Positions 12,431 through 35,062 are shown, numbered from the stretch's first letter. The stretch is 64,000 nucleotides of DNA from Whitmania pigra (GCA_021613335.1 JAJTWR010000254.1:447501-511500), one strand, 5' to 3'. A program made the numbers and translations. Notes: generated by a model from the sequence alone, not told the origin.

Positions 12431-12893
12431 GAGAATCATGGTCCCTCTGACGGTATGCATAAGGCACCAAACAAATAAGCCATTATCATTATTAAATTAT
12501 ATTATGAACTAAAATTAAGAAGGATTTAAGATTTAGATTAATACATAATCAATATAATTGTGAATTTTGTTGTTTACATAATTGGGAGAATTTTGTTTTT
12601 CAAATTATAACAGTGAAAAGTGCGAAAAATATGAGAAGTTTTTTTTTCATTTTAATGTCTGCCCCGCCCAATCTAGCCTGGGAAGAAGATTATGGAGAAA
12701 ATAAACTCACTGGAGTTTAGTTCCATGTTTAGCAATACTGCTATTATGGAGTTAATACTGCACACCATTGGATTTATAAAAATCGACCAAATACGATGTA
12801 ATTCAATATCTATAACACCTTATAAACTTTTGTTGTTGTTGCTGTCATTGTCATCAAGTAATTTTACTAAGGACATTAATAAACAACTATGCA

Positions 12894-24051
<11,158 letters not shown>

Positions 24052-24059
24052 CTGGAATT

Positions 24060-25310
24060 ATGTTTTATTTAATTTCTAATTGAGTTAATAATTATTTTAT
24101 TTTAACTTGTTGCATTTTATTTATGTCTTCCTATTAATCCAAATGGCTTCTCTCACTCAAGAACCTGGTGTATTCAAGGCAAACATTAAGCAACTGTTTA
24201 TATTTTATATAATTTCAATTTTCGAAGGTTAAATATAACAGCAATTTAATACGTTATTTTCAATCAATTACTAATTTAAATATCAATGAACAATGCCATG
24301 TTATGTTGGATTTATGCATTTTACCCTGATTTAAAATAGTAATTCATGAAATGGAATGCATTGTTTAAAGAAGAAATTTGAAGATTAAACTTGCACAGGT
24401 GTTTATAATTTATTTCGTTTCTTTTTTAAAAGTCAACAAAAATCTAAAAAAGTTCATTGAAATGTGAGTTATTGTTATCTTTGTTTTAATATTCTTTGTC
24501 TCAAACATATTCGAAATAACAGAAGTTTAATATCTACTAATGTTTTTTATTTATTATTCCGTCAAATTCGGGTAAAATGCAACAGGATATCAAGACTGCC
24601 AAGTCTCATCGAGAGACTTCAGGAAGCAAACAATAAGAAATGTCCAATAATGTGTTATCCCTTAGTATTAAAACTGTTCTCTTTAAAAGTGCATTGTTTT
24701 GGGTGACAAAACCCACATGATAGCATTATCCTCCATTATCTTTAAAACTGTTGCAGACTGTTTCTTATAATGCATTTCAGCCGCTGGTAGATTAAGACAT
24801 TTGCATGTTCTCCAGTTTATGTAGGCTCTGCCTCTATAGGTATTCCATTACCATTATTATTAATATTGTTATTATTAATGTTATTATTATTATTATTATT
24901 ATTATTGCGATAAATATTTATGAGTGACATGTGAGGAAATGAATGCACCTAAAGCATTTCCTGACATTTATTTTGATGATCACCTGTTCATTGAAAGCAG
25001 GTGTCCGACCAATCAGGATTTAATGTTAAAGGTGTTCAAACCATATTTTGCGGGAATTGTTTTAAAATATTAGAGTTAAAATATTTTAGAAACACGATGT
25101 TTGAAAGAAGAAAATATGTTAAATAAAACAAATAATGTAATTAAATTAAAAAATGTAATAAATTAAACAAAATTATTTATTTAAGTATGGAAACGTTTTC
25201 CAGACTACAAACTGAGTCTTTAAAATTTCTGTAATTTTTTGAAAGTTCTCTTAAGGTTCAAATAACGTACTTGCATATTTTTATTTGATAATACAATGCA
25301 TTGGGCGTAG

Positions 25311-25344
<34 letters not shown>

Positions 25345-26272
25345 GTCAATATTATACAGTTATTTTAATTGTCCATCCATCCACTCGGGTTTAAAATCTG
25401 TTGCTATTCCCTAAACACGTTTAAACATATTTAATGTGTTTGTTAATATATTAATTAATGTTTTAATTTATTTAATGTGTTTGTTAATATATTAATTAAC
25501 GTTTTAAACGTTTGCATCTCACGTTGCACTTGAACATCGGTTGAATCACTTCATCTCAGTTAATTTCTCGAATGATGACCACTGAAGCATGTAAATCAAA
25601 TCAACTGGGAATCTTCATATCTTGGATTATGGATTTTGTGAAACTCAGATTAATTAAAGCCGAATTAAAAAAAATTATATTACGATAAATCTAAATTTAT
25701 AATAATATATCGCTAAATAAAATTAACCGCATCAATAAAATTAAAATGTAAAAATTGTTTGCATGTCGTTGTTTTTGTTTCAATGTAAATTCATATCAAT
25801 TTGAAATATTATTCATCAACTTTATATTCAAGGGCGGATTTAGGGGAGCTGTGAAAATATTCATTTGAAAAATGTAAGAAAAAACTAAGACAATCTATTA
25901 TAAATTAAAAATTAATAAAAAACGTAAATCAAAATTTATGTATTTTAATGTAATTTTAATAAAATTATTTCAATAAATTACCACTTTCAACAAAAATTTT
26001 AGTAGCCACTCCCCTAAATCCGCCCTCTTGGTTCCAGTGTCTGGACCTTGCCAAAGTGTTCTAGATCAGCCCTTGTTTGCTTAAAACCATTTGAATATCA
26101 TAGAATCATTAGAATAAGTTTTACAGCAACTTATGTGATTCGGACTTACATAAAGATTGTCATATAAACTTTTGACTTGACTTGATTTGATTTGATTAAT
26201 TTAATACGACGATAATACGACCACTTGCAAATCACTTGTTTTGAATTCGTCATTTCTTATTATTTTATTAAA
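24060..26272. other. AT-rich stretch between PDE1 exons and the unknown gene
   Basis: No convincing gene. It may contain the unseen first exon of PDE1. Short TTA arrays lie near 24873-24906 and 25311-25345, an imperfect 43-bp direct repeat near 25430-25505, and a MITE at 25829-26031. Confidence 0.5.
25829..26031. mobile_element. Small MITE with perfect inverted ends
   Basis: GGGCGGATTTAGGGGAG at about 25832 is matched in inverse by CTCCCCTAAATCCGCCC ending near 26027. About 165 bp of very AT-rich, non-coding sequence lies between. The flanks CAA and TTG extend the inverted symmetry with one indel. I could not identify a target duplication, so the superfamily is open. Confidence 0.75.
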
Positions 26273-26822
26273 TTAAATTTCAAAATGTTGAGATAAATTG
26301 ACAACAATTCTATTTGAAACCCACTTTTCGATAGCGAAACTGACTCCTTCTCTCGATTCGGGACTTGGAAATTCCTCGATTTTATGTTTCGCTTGAACTT
26401 TCGGGATTCTGCTTCGTTTGGTTGAAGTTTCATTCGTTTTCAAAGGTTGAGGCTTGGTGGCTTGTTTCTTGTTTTTCATGAACGACTGACCATTTATTAC
26501 TGGCATTAAAATTAAATTTATTAAATTTATTAGTCGCATAGAATATTGTTTTATTAAATTTAAAACACTTTTTCTGCCAATAAAAACATTCTCAATAAAA
26601 GAAATGATTTTATTGAAATTAAACCAACTCACCAATATCCATTTGCGTTGCCTTCGAAGATCCAGGCTTGGCCATGACGTCAGAAAATGTGGTTTGAATG
26701 GTGGGGTAAAATTTCTTGCCCTCGATTTGAATCTGAGGATCGATGAAAGTGGAAAAGTTGTCTGCGATGATGAGACGAGTTTTGAAGTGAACTCTGCACA
26801 CGCGGGAGTTTTGAGATCCCAT
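26273..26822 (-). CDS. Two-exon protein of unknown function, possibly N-myristoylated
   Basis: Not recognised. Exon 1 runs 26822-26633 and exon 2 26499-26273; donor (G|gtgagt) and acceptor (ccag|TA) join in phase to give about 138 residues. The ATG has a strong context (caaATGg) and the start MGSQNS fits the MGxxxS pattern of N-myristoylated proteins. Exon 1 reads like a folded module (HFKTRLIIADNFSTFIDPQI, then EGKKFYPTIQTTFSDVM). Exon 2 is basic and polar (NKKQATKPQPLKTNETSTKR, then SRIPKVQAKHKIEEF) and ends in a hydrophobic-aromatic NLSQHFEI. The gene lies upstream of PDE1 on the same strand, but the exon phase does not fit a join to PDE1. A further upstream exon near 27040-26930 (MIRPFTASSPSAASPLNEAG) is possible but would read a stop into this frame. 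Confidence 0.55.
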
Positions 26823-27442
26823 TTGTTCAACGAGCCATCACCTTAATTGGCCTCAACAAAATAATCAATTGCCACTAATTATTGAAAATGTGCTTTGTAA
26901 TAATGAGAAAGAAATAGTAAATATTTACGTTCACAATCGAACAACAGGAACGTCTGCAGCAATTTCGTAATGCTTTTAAACTCATCACCTGCTTCATTCA
27001 GGGGAGATGCCGCAGAAGGAGAGGAAGCTGTGAATGGTCTGATCATCTTTATTATAATAATAAAAAAAATTATTATAATTAAAATTATTATTATTATTAT
27101 TATTGTTGTTATTATTATTAATGTTGTTATTATTAATGTTGTTGTTGTTGTTTTTGTTGTTATTATTATTCCAATTAAATCAAAAGTGGTGGAGCTGAGA
27201 TTCTTGAGAAATAATGAGTTTGAACTGAAAAATGTCAAATATTTTCATTCAAATGCTCCTGATTAGATATATATTTCCAACATTGTATGTTGAAAATTTA
27301 TTTATTTTATTATATATTTATGTATTATATTATATATTTATGTATTATATTATATATTAATTTTATTGTTATTTATCATGTTAATTATTATATTGCAAAT
27401 TATTAGTAAGATGAACTTAGCTAATGGGGAGACTGAAATTAA

Positions 27443-27590
27443 ACAAGGTTCTTCTTTTATCTGAAGTAATTTTAAGTTGTTCAACCTTCCATAATTAGCA
27501 CCATCACCGTCATCAACGTCATTTTAATCATCACTATGTTTAATTAGTTATTATAATTATAATTATTGTTATTATTATTTATTTTTTTAA
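27443..27590 (+). repeat. Left copy of long direct repeat flanking the retroelement nest
   Basis: Shares AACGTCATTTTAATCATCAC / GACGTCATTTTAATCATCAC, then TATGTTTAATTAGTTATTAT and AATTATTGTTATTATT, with the copy at 34928-35062. The shared region starts at about TTCTTTTATCT and continues through TAATTTTAA, GTTCAA and AATTA.CACCATCA. By eye 85-90 percent of positions agree over about 120-140 bp. The two copies are in the same orientation on either side of the R2-like element. Confidence 0.8.
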
Positions 27591-28217
27591 AATCTTTTTT
27601 AAAAAGCATAACGAACATAATAAAGAAATCCAAATCGTTAATTTTTTGTTCCGCACATGGGTCTGGGAAATCCCGCCAGACCTTAAAGAAAGGATTTCAA
27701 CATGTCGTTCCAATCTCAATTTTCCTGCCAACATCTTCACTAAGATGTCTCACACGTCTAGTACTGCGACAGCGCTGTGTGATGTGCCCCAACGACTCAT
27801 TAACTCGGCAACCGGCAGCGCAGATGGTGTTGGCAAATGGATTGTATCTTGATTATCGCAGTCTGTTTTGTAACCTTAATTCATTTCAGCCATTGATCCG
27901 ATGCCATTCTGTCATCCCCGTCAGTTAACCACTCGCTTGGTTCAACGGGATTGGAAAAGGACCTAAGTCCATATCCATCCGCTGATTTATACAGTTATGT
28001 TGCCGTTGCTTTACCAATGTTTTGGCATCATTACGAGATCATGAGATACCAAACCTTTTGTCCTCCTCACTCACCGCAATTCCCCCTCCAAGGACGTTTA
28101 GCATAAACTGGTCTTTGTTTTCTTTTGCTTGTTTTAGAACTGACATGTGACGAGTTCTTATACTAGGAATCCATTTCCGAAGTTGAAAAATTCCAAAGCC
28201 TCCTAATCGGACAGGAG

Positions 28218-28419
28218 GTGACCCGTCAAAATAGCCCAGCGACAAAATAGCCCCGTCAAAACATCCCCGTCAATGTATCTTTATAAAAAAAATATTTGTA
28301 TGAGTTGATACATTAACCTGTAACCTATTTCAAATTTGATTAAATGAAATGAGTTTTATGTTTTGATGGTGCTATTTTGACGGGGCTATTTTGACGCCGG
28401 GCTATTATGACGGGGTGCC
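28218..28419. mobile_element. MITE with 10-bp duplication inside the R2-like element
   Basis: Flanked by perfect CGGACAGGAG at 28208-28217 and 28420-28429. Ends are inverted repeats of about 50 bp built from CGTCAAAATAGCCC units (left GTGACCCGTCAAAATAGCCC; right, inverted, GGCACCCCGTCATAATAGCC). Removing it joins the R2 residues HAPVR to LGGFGIF, which are contiguous in R2 proteins. The centre is AT-rich and non-coding. Confidence 0.9.
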
Positions 28420-28782
28420 CGGACAGGAGCATGTAAGAATGCATTTGGAGTATCTTTTGGTAGTTTCAACCAACGTCGAGTTGCTTTTATGATGGCGACG
28501 TCAGCAGCATTCAAAGATTTGAGGCTGATCTTTTCAAAGCTTAGATGGTGGACAAGACCAGGTATGAGATGAGTTCTGAAGATGTAGAGAGGCTGATGTG
28601 GCTTCAGAGGGGCACATGAAAGGAAATGTAAGTCGTTTTGAATTTTTTCTGCTATTGTTGAGTATTTAAATCTGGTTCCAATTTCGACACCTAGGTACTT
28701 GTAAGTTTTAATAATATCTAAAAGCTTTTATTTTTTCATTCCCTAAACTGAGATATGACTCCGGGTTGACAATCCACAATAA

Positions 28783-31700
28783 TAATAATAATAATAATAA
28801 TTTATTTCTATGGCGCCTTGTGCGTAGCGTCAGAGGCGCCTTGATTCTTCAAGGAACTTTTTGAAGAGATGGGTCTTCAGCTGGCGCTTGAAGAGCTCGA
28901 GCGTGGGCTGAGACCGGATGATGGGGGGCAGGCTATTCCAGACGGCGGGCGAGGCATGAGAGAAGCCTCGGTTGACGATGGATGATATGTGGACAGGTTG
29001 ATGGAGATGAATTATAGAAGATGAGCGGAGGTGATCGGGGATGTGACGGTGGCGAATGAGATGATGGAGATAAGGGGGGTTGAATGTGGTTAATGTGCCA
29101 TACAGGAGGGAGTTGCAGTAGTCAAGGCGGGAGAGGACCAGGCAGCGGGCGAGAGCAGCAGTCATGTCAACCGAGAGGAGTGGGCGGATGTGTCGTATAG
29201 CCCAGATGAGGTGATTGCAAGATTTTGCTATGGAGGAGGCATGTTGTTTTAAAGCTGAGATGGGAATCAAAAGTAACGCCGAGAAGTTTTAGGGTAGAAG
29301 AAGAAGGAAGAAGGGTGCCAGCGATATTTATTGAAGATGGAGGGGATAGGTTTCTCAGTTGAAGAGGAGTGCCGATAAACATTATTTCGGACTTTTGAGG
29401 GTTGAGTTGAAGGAAGTTTACGAGGTGCCAGTCGTTAATGGCGTCTGTGCACCTTCGCAGATTGTCTAATTGAGCAGAGACGTTGTCGCTGGAGAGGACA
29501 GAGTAGAGACTCGTGTCATCCGCGTATTGGTGGAAGGACACGTCAAAATTGTTGACGATGTCAGACAGGGGTGAAGTATAGGTTGTGAAAAGTAGGGGTC
29601 CCAGGACGGAGCCCTGGGGGACTCCAGCAAGGAGATCAACAGAAGAGGAAGTATGGCAGCCCAGCTTGACGTATTGGGATCTATTGGAGAGGTAAGATTG
29701 AAGCCAAGAAAGTGCGAGGCCTTCGATGCCGAAGTCGGAGCGGAGTCTGTCTAACAGTATGTTATCGTTGATGGTGTCGAAGGCTGCCGATAGGTCTAAG
29801 CCGACCATAACGGCGCAGTTACGATTTCCACAAATGTGAGATATATTGTTGAAAATATGGGAAAGAGCGGTCTCTGTGGAGAAACCAGGTCTGTAGGCGG
29901 ATTGGAATAGAGAGAAGTTAGAGGACTTAGTAATATGGGGACTGATTCTAGAAAGGGTGAGCCTTTCTAGTAGTTTTGATATAGTAGAAAGGTTGGAGAT
30001 TGGTCTGTAATTAGACGGGGAGCTAGGGTCGAGGCCTGGCTTTTTTAACAAGGGGAGTACCTGCGCGCGCTTAAAGATGGAAGGGAAGACGCCGGAGCTG
30101 AAGGAAATGTTAGCGAGTTTGGAGAGGGTTGGAGCTAGAATGGGAGAGTACTTTTTTAGGAGAGAGGTTGGGAAAGGATCTAGCGGGGAGGTTTTGTTGG
30201 GCAGAGCTCGAATGGCTTTCAAGACTTCTATAGGCGAGACAGGAGGGAGAGTTGAAAGAGGCGTGCCGGTGAACTGCCTGGCTGGAAGGGATGAGATAGA
30301 TGATGAAGAAAGTGTATTGGCGATTGACTGATGAATGTTGGCTATTTTTGAGATGAAAAATGCATTGAATGAGGTGACGAGAGACTGGCACTCAGCGTCG
30401 GAGTAGTGTTGACGAGGGTTGCTGTGCAATAGGCTATGAAGCGAACGCCACATGGAACGTGGATTGGCGTTGGAGCTGAGTTCCTCCTTGATAGAAGATG
30501 CCCTGGAGTTGAGGATGGCCAGCCTGGCGGCATCCTTTGCGGATTTGTACTCCTGTTTTGTAGCTGATGTACGTTTGCGAAGATATAGACGTTCCAAGCG
30601 TCGGCAACGTTTCTTGGCTTCGATAGCTTCGTTGGAGAGCTGGTTGTTTGAGTACTGGCCCACGCGGACGGTCAGCTTCTTGAAGGGGGCATGTTCGTCG
30701 AGGATATGCTCTAGCTTTCTGTTGAGGAGAGTGGCGAACCCTTCGGCGTCGAGGTCGCATGAGTGGAGCTCTTCGGAGACTGAGTGGAGGTCCCTCTCGA
30801 AGGTGTCCCAGTCAATGCTGTTGAGTCGGCGACGGTGAATGGCACGGACCGAGGGTTGGGGTTTCTCCACTGAGATATTGGACGATATGAGATGATGATC
30901 GGAATACGTCACATCAATTATATTTATATTGGAGAGTAGGTTGTGAGATGATGACGTGATGAGAAGATCGAGTGTGTGGCCATGGGTGTGGGTTGGGGCG
31001 GCGACGTGCTGTGTGAGTCCGTGAGACTCGATTGATTCCTCCAGGAGGTGGTGGATCCTTGTCCCTGTGCCAGGTGCGTTGAAGTCGCCGCAGATGACGA
31101 AGGGGATGTCGTGCGATGAGATGAAGTCGATATGTTCTTCGAAAGCGGCTAGGAATGAGAGAGTGACGGGCCCGGGAGGGCGGTAGATGGATGAGATTAT
31201 GAATGATGATTTGCGGGTGTTGAATTTGAGGTTGAGAACTTCGAATTCAGCAGGACCCCGCTCTATTTTGGTGGGTTTGAGGTCCTGGCGGTGGATGACA
31301 GCAATGCCGTTGGAGGGGCCGCGATGTTGGTGGATTGTGGTGAAGCCGTCTGGGGCAAGGCTGTTAGTGATGCAAGTGGGAGCGTCTGAAGCTATCCAAG
31401 TCTCCGTTAGGGCAAAGATGTCCAGGGCCCCATCGCATAGACTGTCTTGAATGAGAGCGGCCTTGTTTACGGCTGAGCGCGCATTTAATAGGCCCAGTTT
31501 CAACGAGGCGCGGCGCTTGGAGGCCTTCTTGCGACTAAGCTCGTTGTAAACTCGTGAGCGAGACTGGCATGGATTCCAGATATTGTGAGAGAATAAAGTT
31601 TTCCTCACCTCTCTCGCGATTTTGAGGCCATCCTTTGGAGGGAGGAGCGAAAACAAGTCTTCGCTGGTGTACCGGATAACGGCCATGTAGATGCGGTCAA

Positions 31701-31880
31701 CAATAACAAGGCGAGTGATAATCCAGGAAGAAATCAAAACATGCGACGTAACTCGCCGACGCAAGATATTTGCCCCTTTTATTTACCTCGGAAAAAAGTA
31801 AGTTGTTCACCGAAAGACAGGCTAATGGCAGGGGGCACGAGCAACAGATAAAGACAATTCGAAGAATTGGCTTTAAATCG
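28783..31880 (-). mobile_element. Young CR1/L2-like LINE inserted in the R2-like element
   Basis: A nearly full-length LINE on the minus strand, ending in AAGGCGCCATAGAAATAAAT and an ATT-triplet tail at 28783-28803, as CR1/L2 elements do. The 3' untranslated part is short. The 5' edge near 31880 is inferred from where R2-like sequence resumes. The L2/CR1 lineage usually makes little or no target duplication, and none is clear here. Related decayed copies are at 8690-10105 and 12200-12430. Confidence 0.88.
28830..31764 (-). CDS. LINE ORF2: AP-type endonuclease plus reverse transcriptase, one frameshift
   Basis: An 865-codon open frame (31764-29167) followed in another frame by 146 codons (29270-28830). 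Endonuclease motifs: LGLLNARSAVNK, FALTETWI, YRPPG, ICGDFNAPG, HTLDLLIT, YSDHHLISS. RT motifs: SNYRPISNLSTISKLLERL, FQSAYRPGFSTETALSHIF, VGLDLSAAFDTI (catalytic Asp), GVPQGSVLGPLL and QYADDTSLY (catalytic YADD). One extra A near 29250 (in TTTAAAACAAC) breaks the frame after FDSHLSF; without it the frame runs into KQHASSIAKSC as in the 9.4 kb copy. The C-terminal part also lacks about 190 bp (after LLYGTL) found in the 9.7 kb copy. Otherwise intact, hence recent. Confidence 0.88.
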
Positions 31881-32190
31881 AGTTTTAATTGCCTAAACGC
31901 GAGAGCTTAAACAAAAACAACCGCACTTATCGCCCGCACAATCTCGTTGCGATGTTAATTTCAGTGCGCATGGATGCGCACTTTTTTGGATTCATCACCA
32001 AACCCACCTTTTCCATTGCTCATCAACAGGAGGTCATCTGCAAAGGCAATGTAATTGCATTTAATTTTGGACGCGGCATCTCCGGTTGTTCGATTGTTCT
32101 GTCCACCTCACTAAGGATCATGTCAATAACGGCATTGACAAGCGTAGGAGACATTGGATCTTCTGTCTATAGGAATGTGATCGCTCATTT

Positions 32191-32985
32191 ATTTATTTAT
32201 TTATTTGATTATAGTCCGTTGCATAACTGAGATGATTTGGACTTTAGTTAATGTTAGTAAGTTAGTAAAAATGAAAGGTATTAGAATAATAAACTGCATT
32301 AATTAGTTATGGTAAAATTGTAAAAGGCTTATAGTAAGCCGCATCTGTTTTTGCAGATCCACCGATAAATGATGTCCACACTTGCTGGATTGCTAAGCAT
32401 GGATTTCATGTCGGATAGACCTGTAAACATCTTGATTTCTCTCCTCAGGGATGACTGGGCTGGGCATTCCATGAGGAAATGCTGCACACTTTCGTCTTCC
32501 TGAGGGCACTTCTCGCACCTCCCGTCTGGGTGCCGTTTCATGAGAAACAAGTGCTGGTTCAGAGCACACTTTCCAACTCGGAGTCTGGAGATGAGAGCCT
32601 CCTTCCTCCTTGAGACACATTGGAACTTGCTCTTTGTCGACACTTGTTTCTCTATGGACTTATAATGTAGGCTTCGAGGATCTTCATCCCATCTGGTCTG
32701 CCACTGTTGGAAGATGTTGCGGGCCGCGGACCTTTTGACATCCTTGATAGACGCCGGAATCCGGAGGTCTATCTGATCCCTTGCAGTGGCTGCCTTTGCC
32801 AGGGCATCGGCCTTCTCATTGCCAGGGATTCCAACGTGGGCAGGGACCCAGACGAGAGTGACCTTTCTGCCGCTCTCTCGAATTTCTGAAATTAAAAACT
32901 GTACATTTTTAATATCAGGAGCATAATTGTTGCCGTCCTTTAGTGCCTGTAGGGCACTAAGCGAGTCACTTAGGACGACAATGTC
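32191..32985 (-). mobile_element. 5'-truncated LINE with RNase H, 12-bp target duplication
   Basis: Perfect duplications GATCGCTCATTT at 32179-32190 and 32986-32997 flank the piece. The minus strand encodes the end of a ribonuclease H domain (VVLSDSLSALQALKDG, VTLVWVPAHVGIPGNEKADA, LAKAA) and the C-terminal finger region KCALNQHLFLMKRHPDGRCE, CEKCPQEDESVQHFLMECP, ending CKNRCGLL. The 3' end is CAGTTATGCAACGGACTATA followed by AATCAAATAAATAAATAAAT. The domain order fits the I/R1-type LINE groups. The whole 5' part is missing, as is usual for dead-on-arrival copies. Confidence 0.9.
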
Positions 32986-34927
32986 GATCGCTCATTTCCT
33001 CTCCCGTTCTTATATGAACCCAGTTATCTTTGTATAATTCTGATAGGTATTCAATCAACAGGGGCGGTGCCCCAAGTCGAGAAACAGCCCTTATGATCGA
33101 TTGGTGAGAGACTGAGTCAAATGCTTTCGACACGTCAACAAAAGTCAGATTTCACTTTTTCAGTTCTTGCTTCTTTTTCTTGATGAGGGATTTTGCCAGC
33201 CATATATTATCGGCGAGACCATCTCCGTAACGAAACGCTTTCTGGCGCGGACACAATGGTAAGGAAATCATTCGTTTGTTGAGAATTCTGTGGAAGAGTC
33301 GACTGATGAGGAGACTCACTGTAATCGGTCTGAAATCACTTGGTTTGGTGGCTCCTGTTGTCTTGGGAATGCAGGTAACTATTCCGATTTTGAATGGCGA
33401 TGGAAGCAAACCTGTCAGTAGCCAGAGCAACATATGGACCGCAAAGTCGATGCTCTTGATCCCTTCTATGTGATGTTTCCTTAGTCTGTCATGTCCTGGC
33501 GCAGCATCTCGGAGTCCTCGAATGGCGAAATTCACCTCATCGCATGTGATAGGAAATTCCAGATCGTACAGGGTTTCTCTATTAATTGAAACGGGCCTTT
33601 TGTCTTCAACCGAGTTCTGTGAGAAAATTTGTCCCCAATTCGACCAAGCCTTCTACTGGAGCTGTCTTTGATTCTTGCCTGTAATCCTCACTCAACACTG
33701 AACGAGCCCCTGCTGCTGGCCTTTTTTTGAACAAACTTTGAACAAAATTTCGATGTCTTTGTCTTTCAATCGTTCTCTGCTCTTTTTTTTTACTAAATCT
33801 GACCTTAGTTTTCACGAAAGTACGACGTTTTGTGTCCTGTTGGTTCGAACTTGCGTGTTCTATTTTGCACTCATTCAAGATGGGTCGTTCTGATTCTCCT
33901 CGGCTGAATCGGGTCACTGAGAATATTAGTTTTTCAGTCCATGCGTTGTATTCCTTGTCAATTAAAGTTTGCTGAGTGCTTTTATCTGTTGATTTGCTCA
34001 TCAATAATGGCAGCTATCCAGGAGAAAGCTGAATGCACTGATATCGATCCAGAACAAATTGTTTTAATTTAATTTCACTGTTTATGGTGTTTTCAGCGAG
34101 GTGATAGGACAAAGAGTTTTTGCTTCTCTAGTTGTTGAAGTAATCTCTATTATGTTCTATTATGAGATCGTTAAGAAATTGTTTTTACCTGGGTTTGTTT
34201 CTAATCCTCCTTATTGATTTTGTTGACAAATTTGGTACATGCCTTTGTAATGCGAGATTAATTTTTTTTCTCTAATTAATTCAGACTTACTTCTGCCTTG
34301 GCAATATCACTCCAATGACTATTTCTGACCAAAATACCTGAAGGAGGAACATATGGATTATTTACATTGTCGTTTTCCATTCTTGTTTCCATGCTCCCCA
34401 TATCCCCAGACTGATCTCTAAAAATCCTTCTGTATGATTATTAGCGTCTGTGGCTTCTAATGGCTGCCAGGGATCTATGCTGGAACTTCTTTTGAGCTTC
34501 CAGGTTCACATTTTTTCATCCTTCCTGTTTAAGTTCCACTTCAATCTTGGCCAGCATGTGAGATTCTACTTTCGACCATCGACAATGGGATTAATTCTTG
34601 CCTGCTTTTAGCTCATGATATTCAACGGGGGAACATGGTTTTGGTGGATCTTCAAACCTCGTACCGTCTGGAATTCTGAATGGCAATATTCACATTCAAA
34701 GCATTGTGCGCTCTCGATATTCTGAGGACTATGGCTGTCTTCAGCGCAAATGTTTCTTAAACGTAACGTTCTGACTAACTTTCTGTGTACAACTTCTGAG
34801 TCTTTCATGTTTTCTATTTTCAGATCAAAACTGAACAAACTGGTTGGTGTGGGACACTAATTGAGAACAATGCACGACAAATAAACGATGCAATTTCCGA
34901 ATTTAATAAATTCTAAAGACCATTTTA

Positions 34928-35062
34928 AAAATCTTTTATCTTAAATAATTTTAAATCGTTCAAGCTCCCTTAATTATCACCATCATCGCCATCGACGTCA
35001 TTTTAATCATCACTATGTTTAATTAGTTATTATTATAATTATTGTTATTATTTTTTTTTTTT
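34928..35062 (+). repeat. Right copy of long direct repeat flanking the retroelement nest
   Basis: Same-orientation partner of 27443-27590; see there for the shared phrases. It is followed by a run of T (35051-35063) and then by AT-rich unique sequence. Confidence 0.8.

Larger units (their letters stand above)
27591..34925 (-). mobile_element. R2-like retrotransposon, dead and invaded three times
   Basis: Read 5' to 3' on the minus strand: a zinc-finger piece at 34838-34608 (CEYCHSEFQTVRGLKIHQNH), a pre-RT basic region at 34004-33606 (RHRNFVQSLFKKRPAAGARS), RT at 33535-33000 (GLRDAAPGHDRL, IGIVTCIPKTTGATKPSDFR, PITVSLLISRLFHRIL, FVDVSKAFDSVSHQSI), RT continued at 32178-31990 (MSPTLVNAVIDMILSEVD, IAFADDLLLMSN), thumb at 28700-28430 (YKYLGVEIGTRF, APLKPHQPLYIF, RWLKLPKDTPNAFLHAPVR) and 28217-28039 (LGGFGIFQLRKWIPSIRTR), then CAAGCRVNESLGHITQRC near 27800. 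The last is the R2-type C-x3-C-x7-H-x4-C finger before the restriction-like endonuclease. Without the insertions it is about 3.3 kb, the usual R2 size. Many stops and frameshifts. Confidence 0.85.

Noticed and set aside
26930..27040. Extra upstream exon (MIRPFTASSPSAASPLNEAG) for the unknown gene at 26273-26822
   Set aside because: Joining it through the acceptor near 26845 brings a TGA into the frame of MGSQNS; the ATG at 26822 is the better start.
30077..31450. Several plus-strand frames of 84-128 residues
   Set aside because: They lie antisense to the 865-codon LINE ORF and show no family resemblance.
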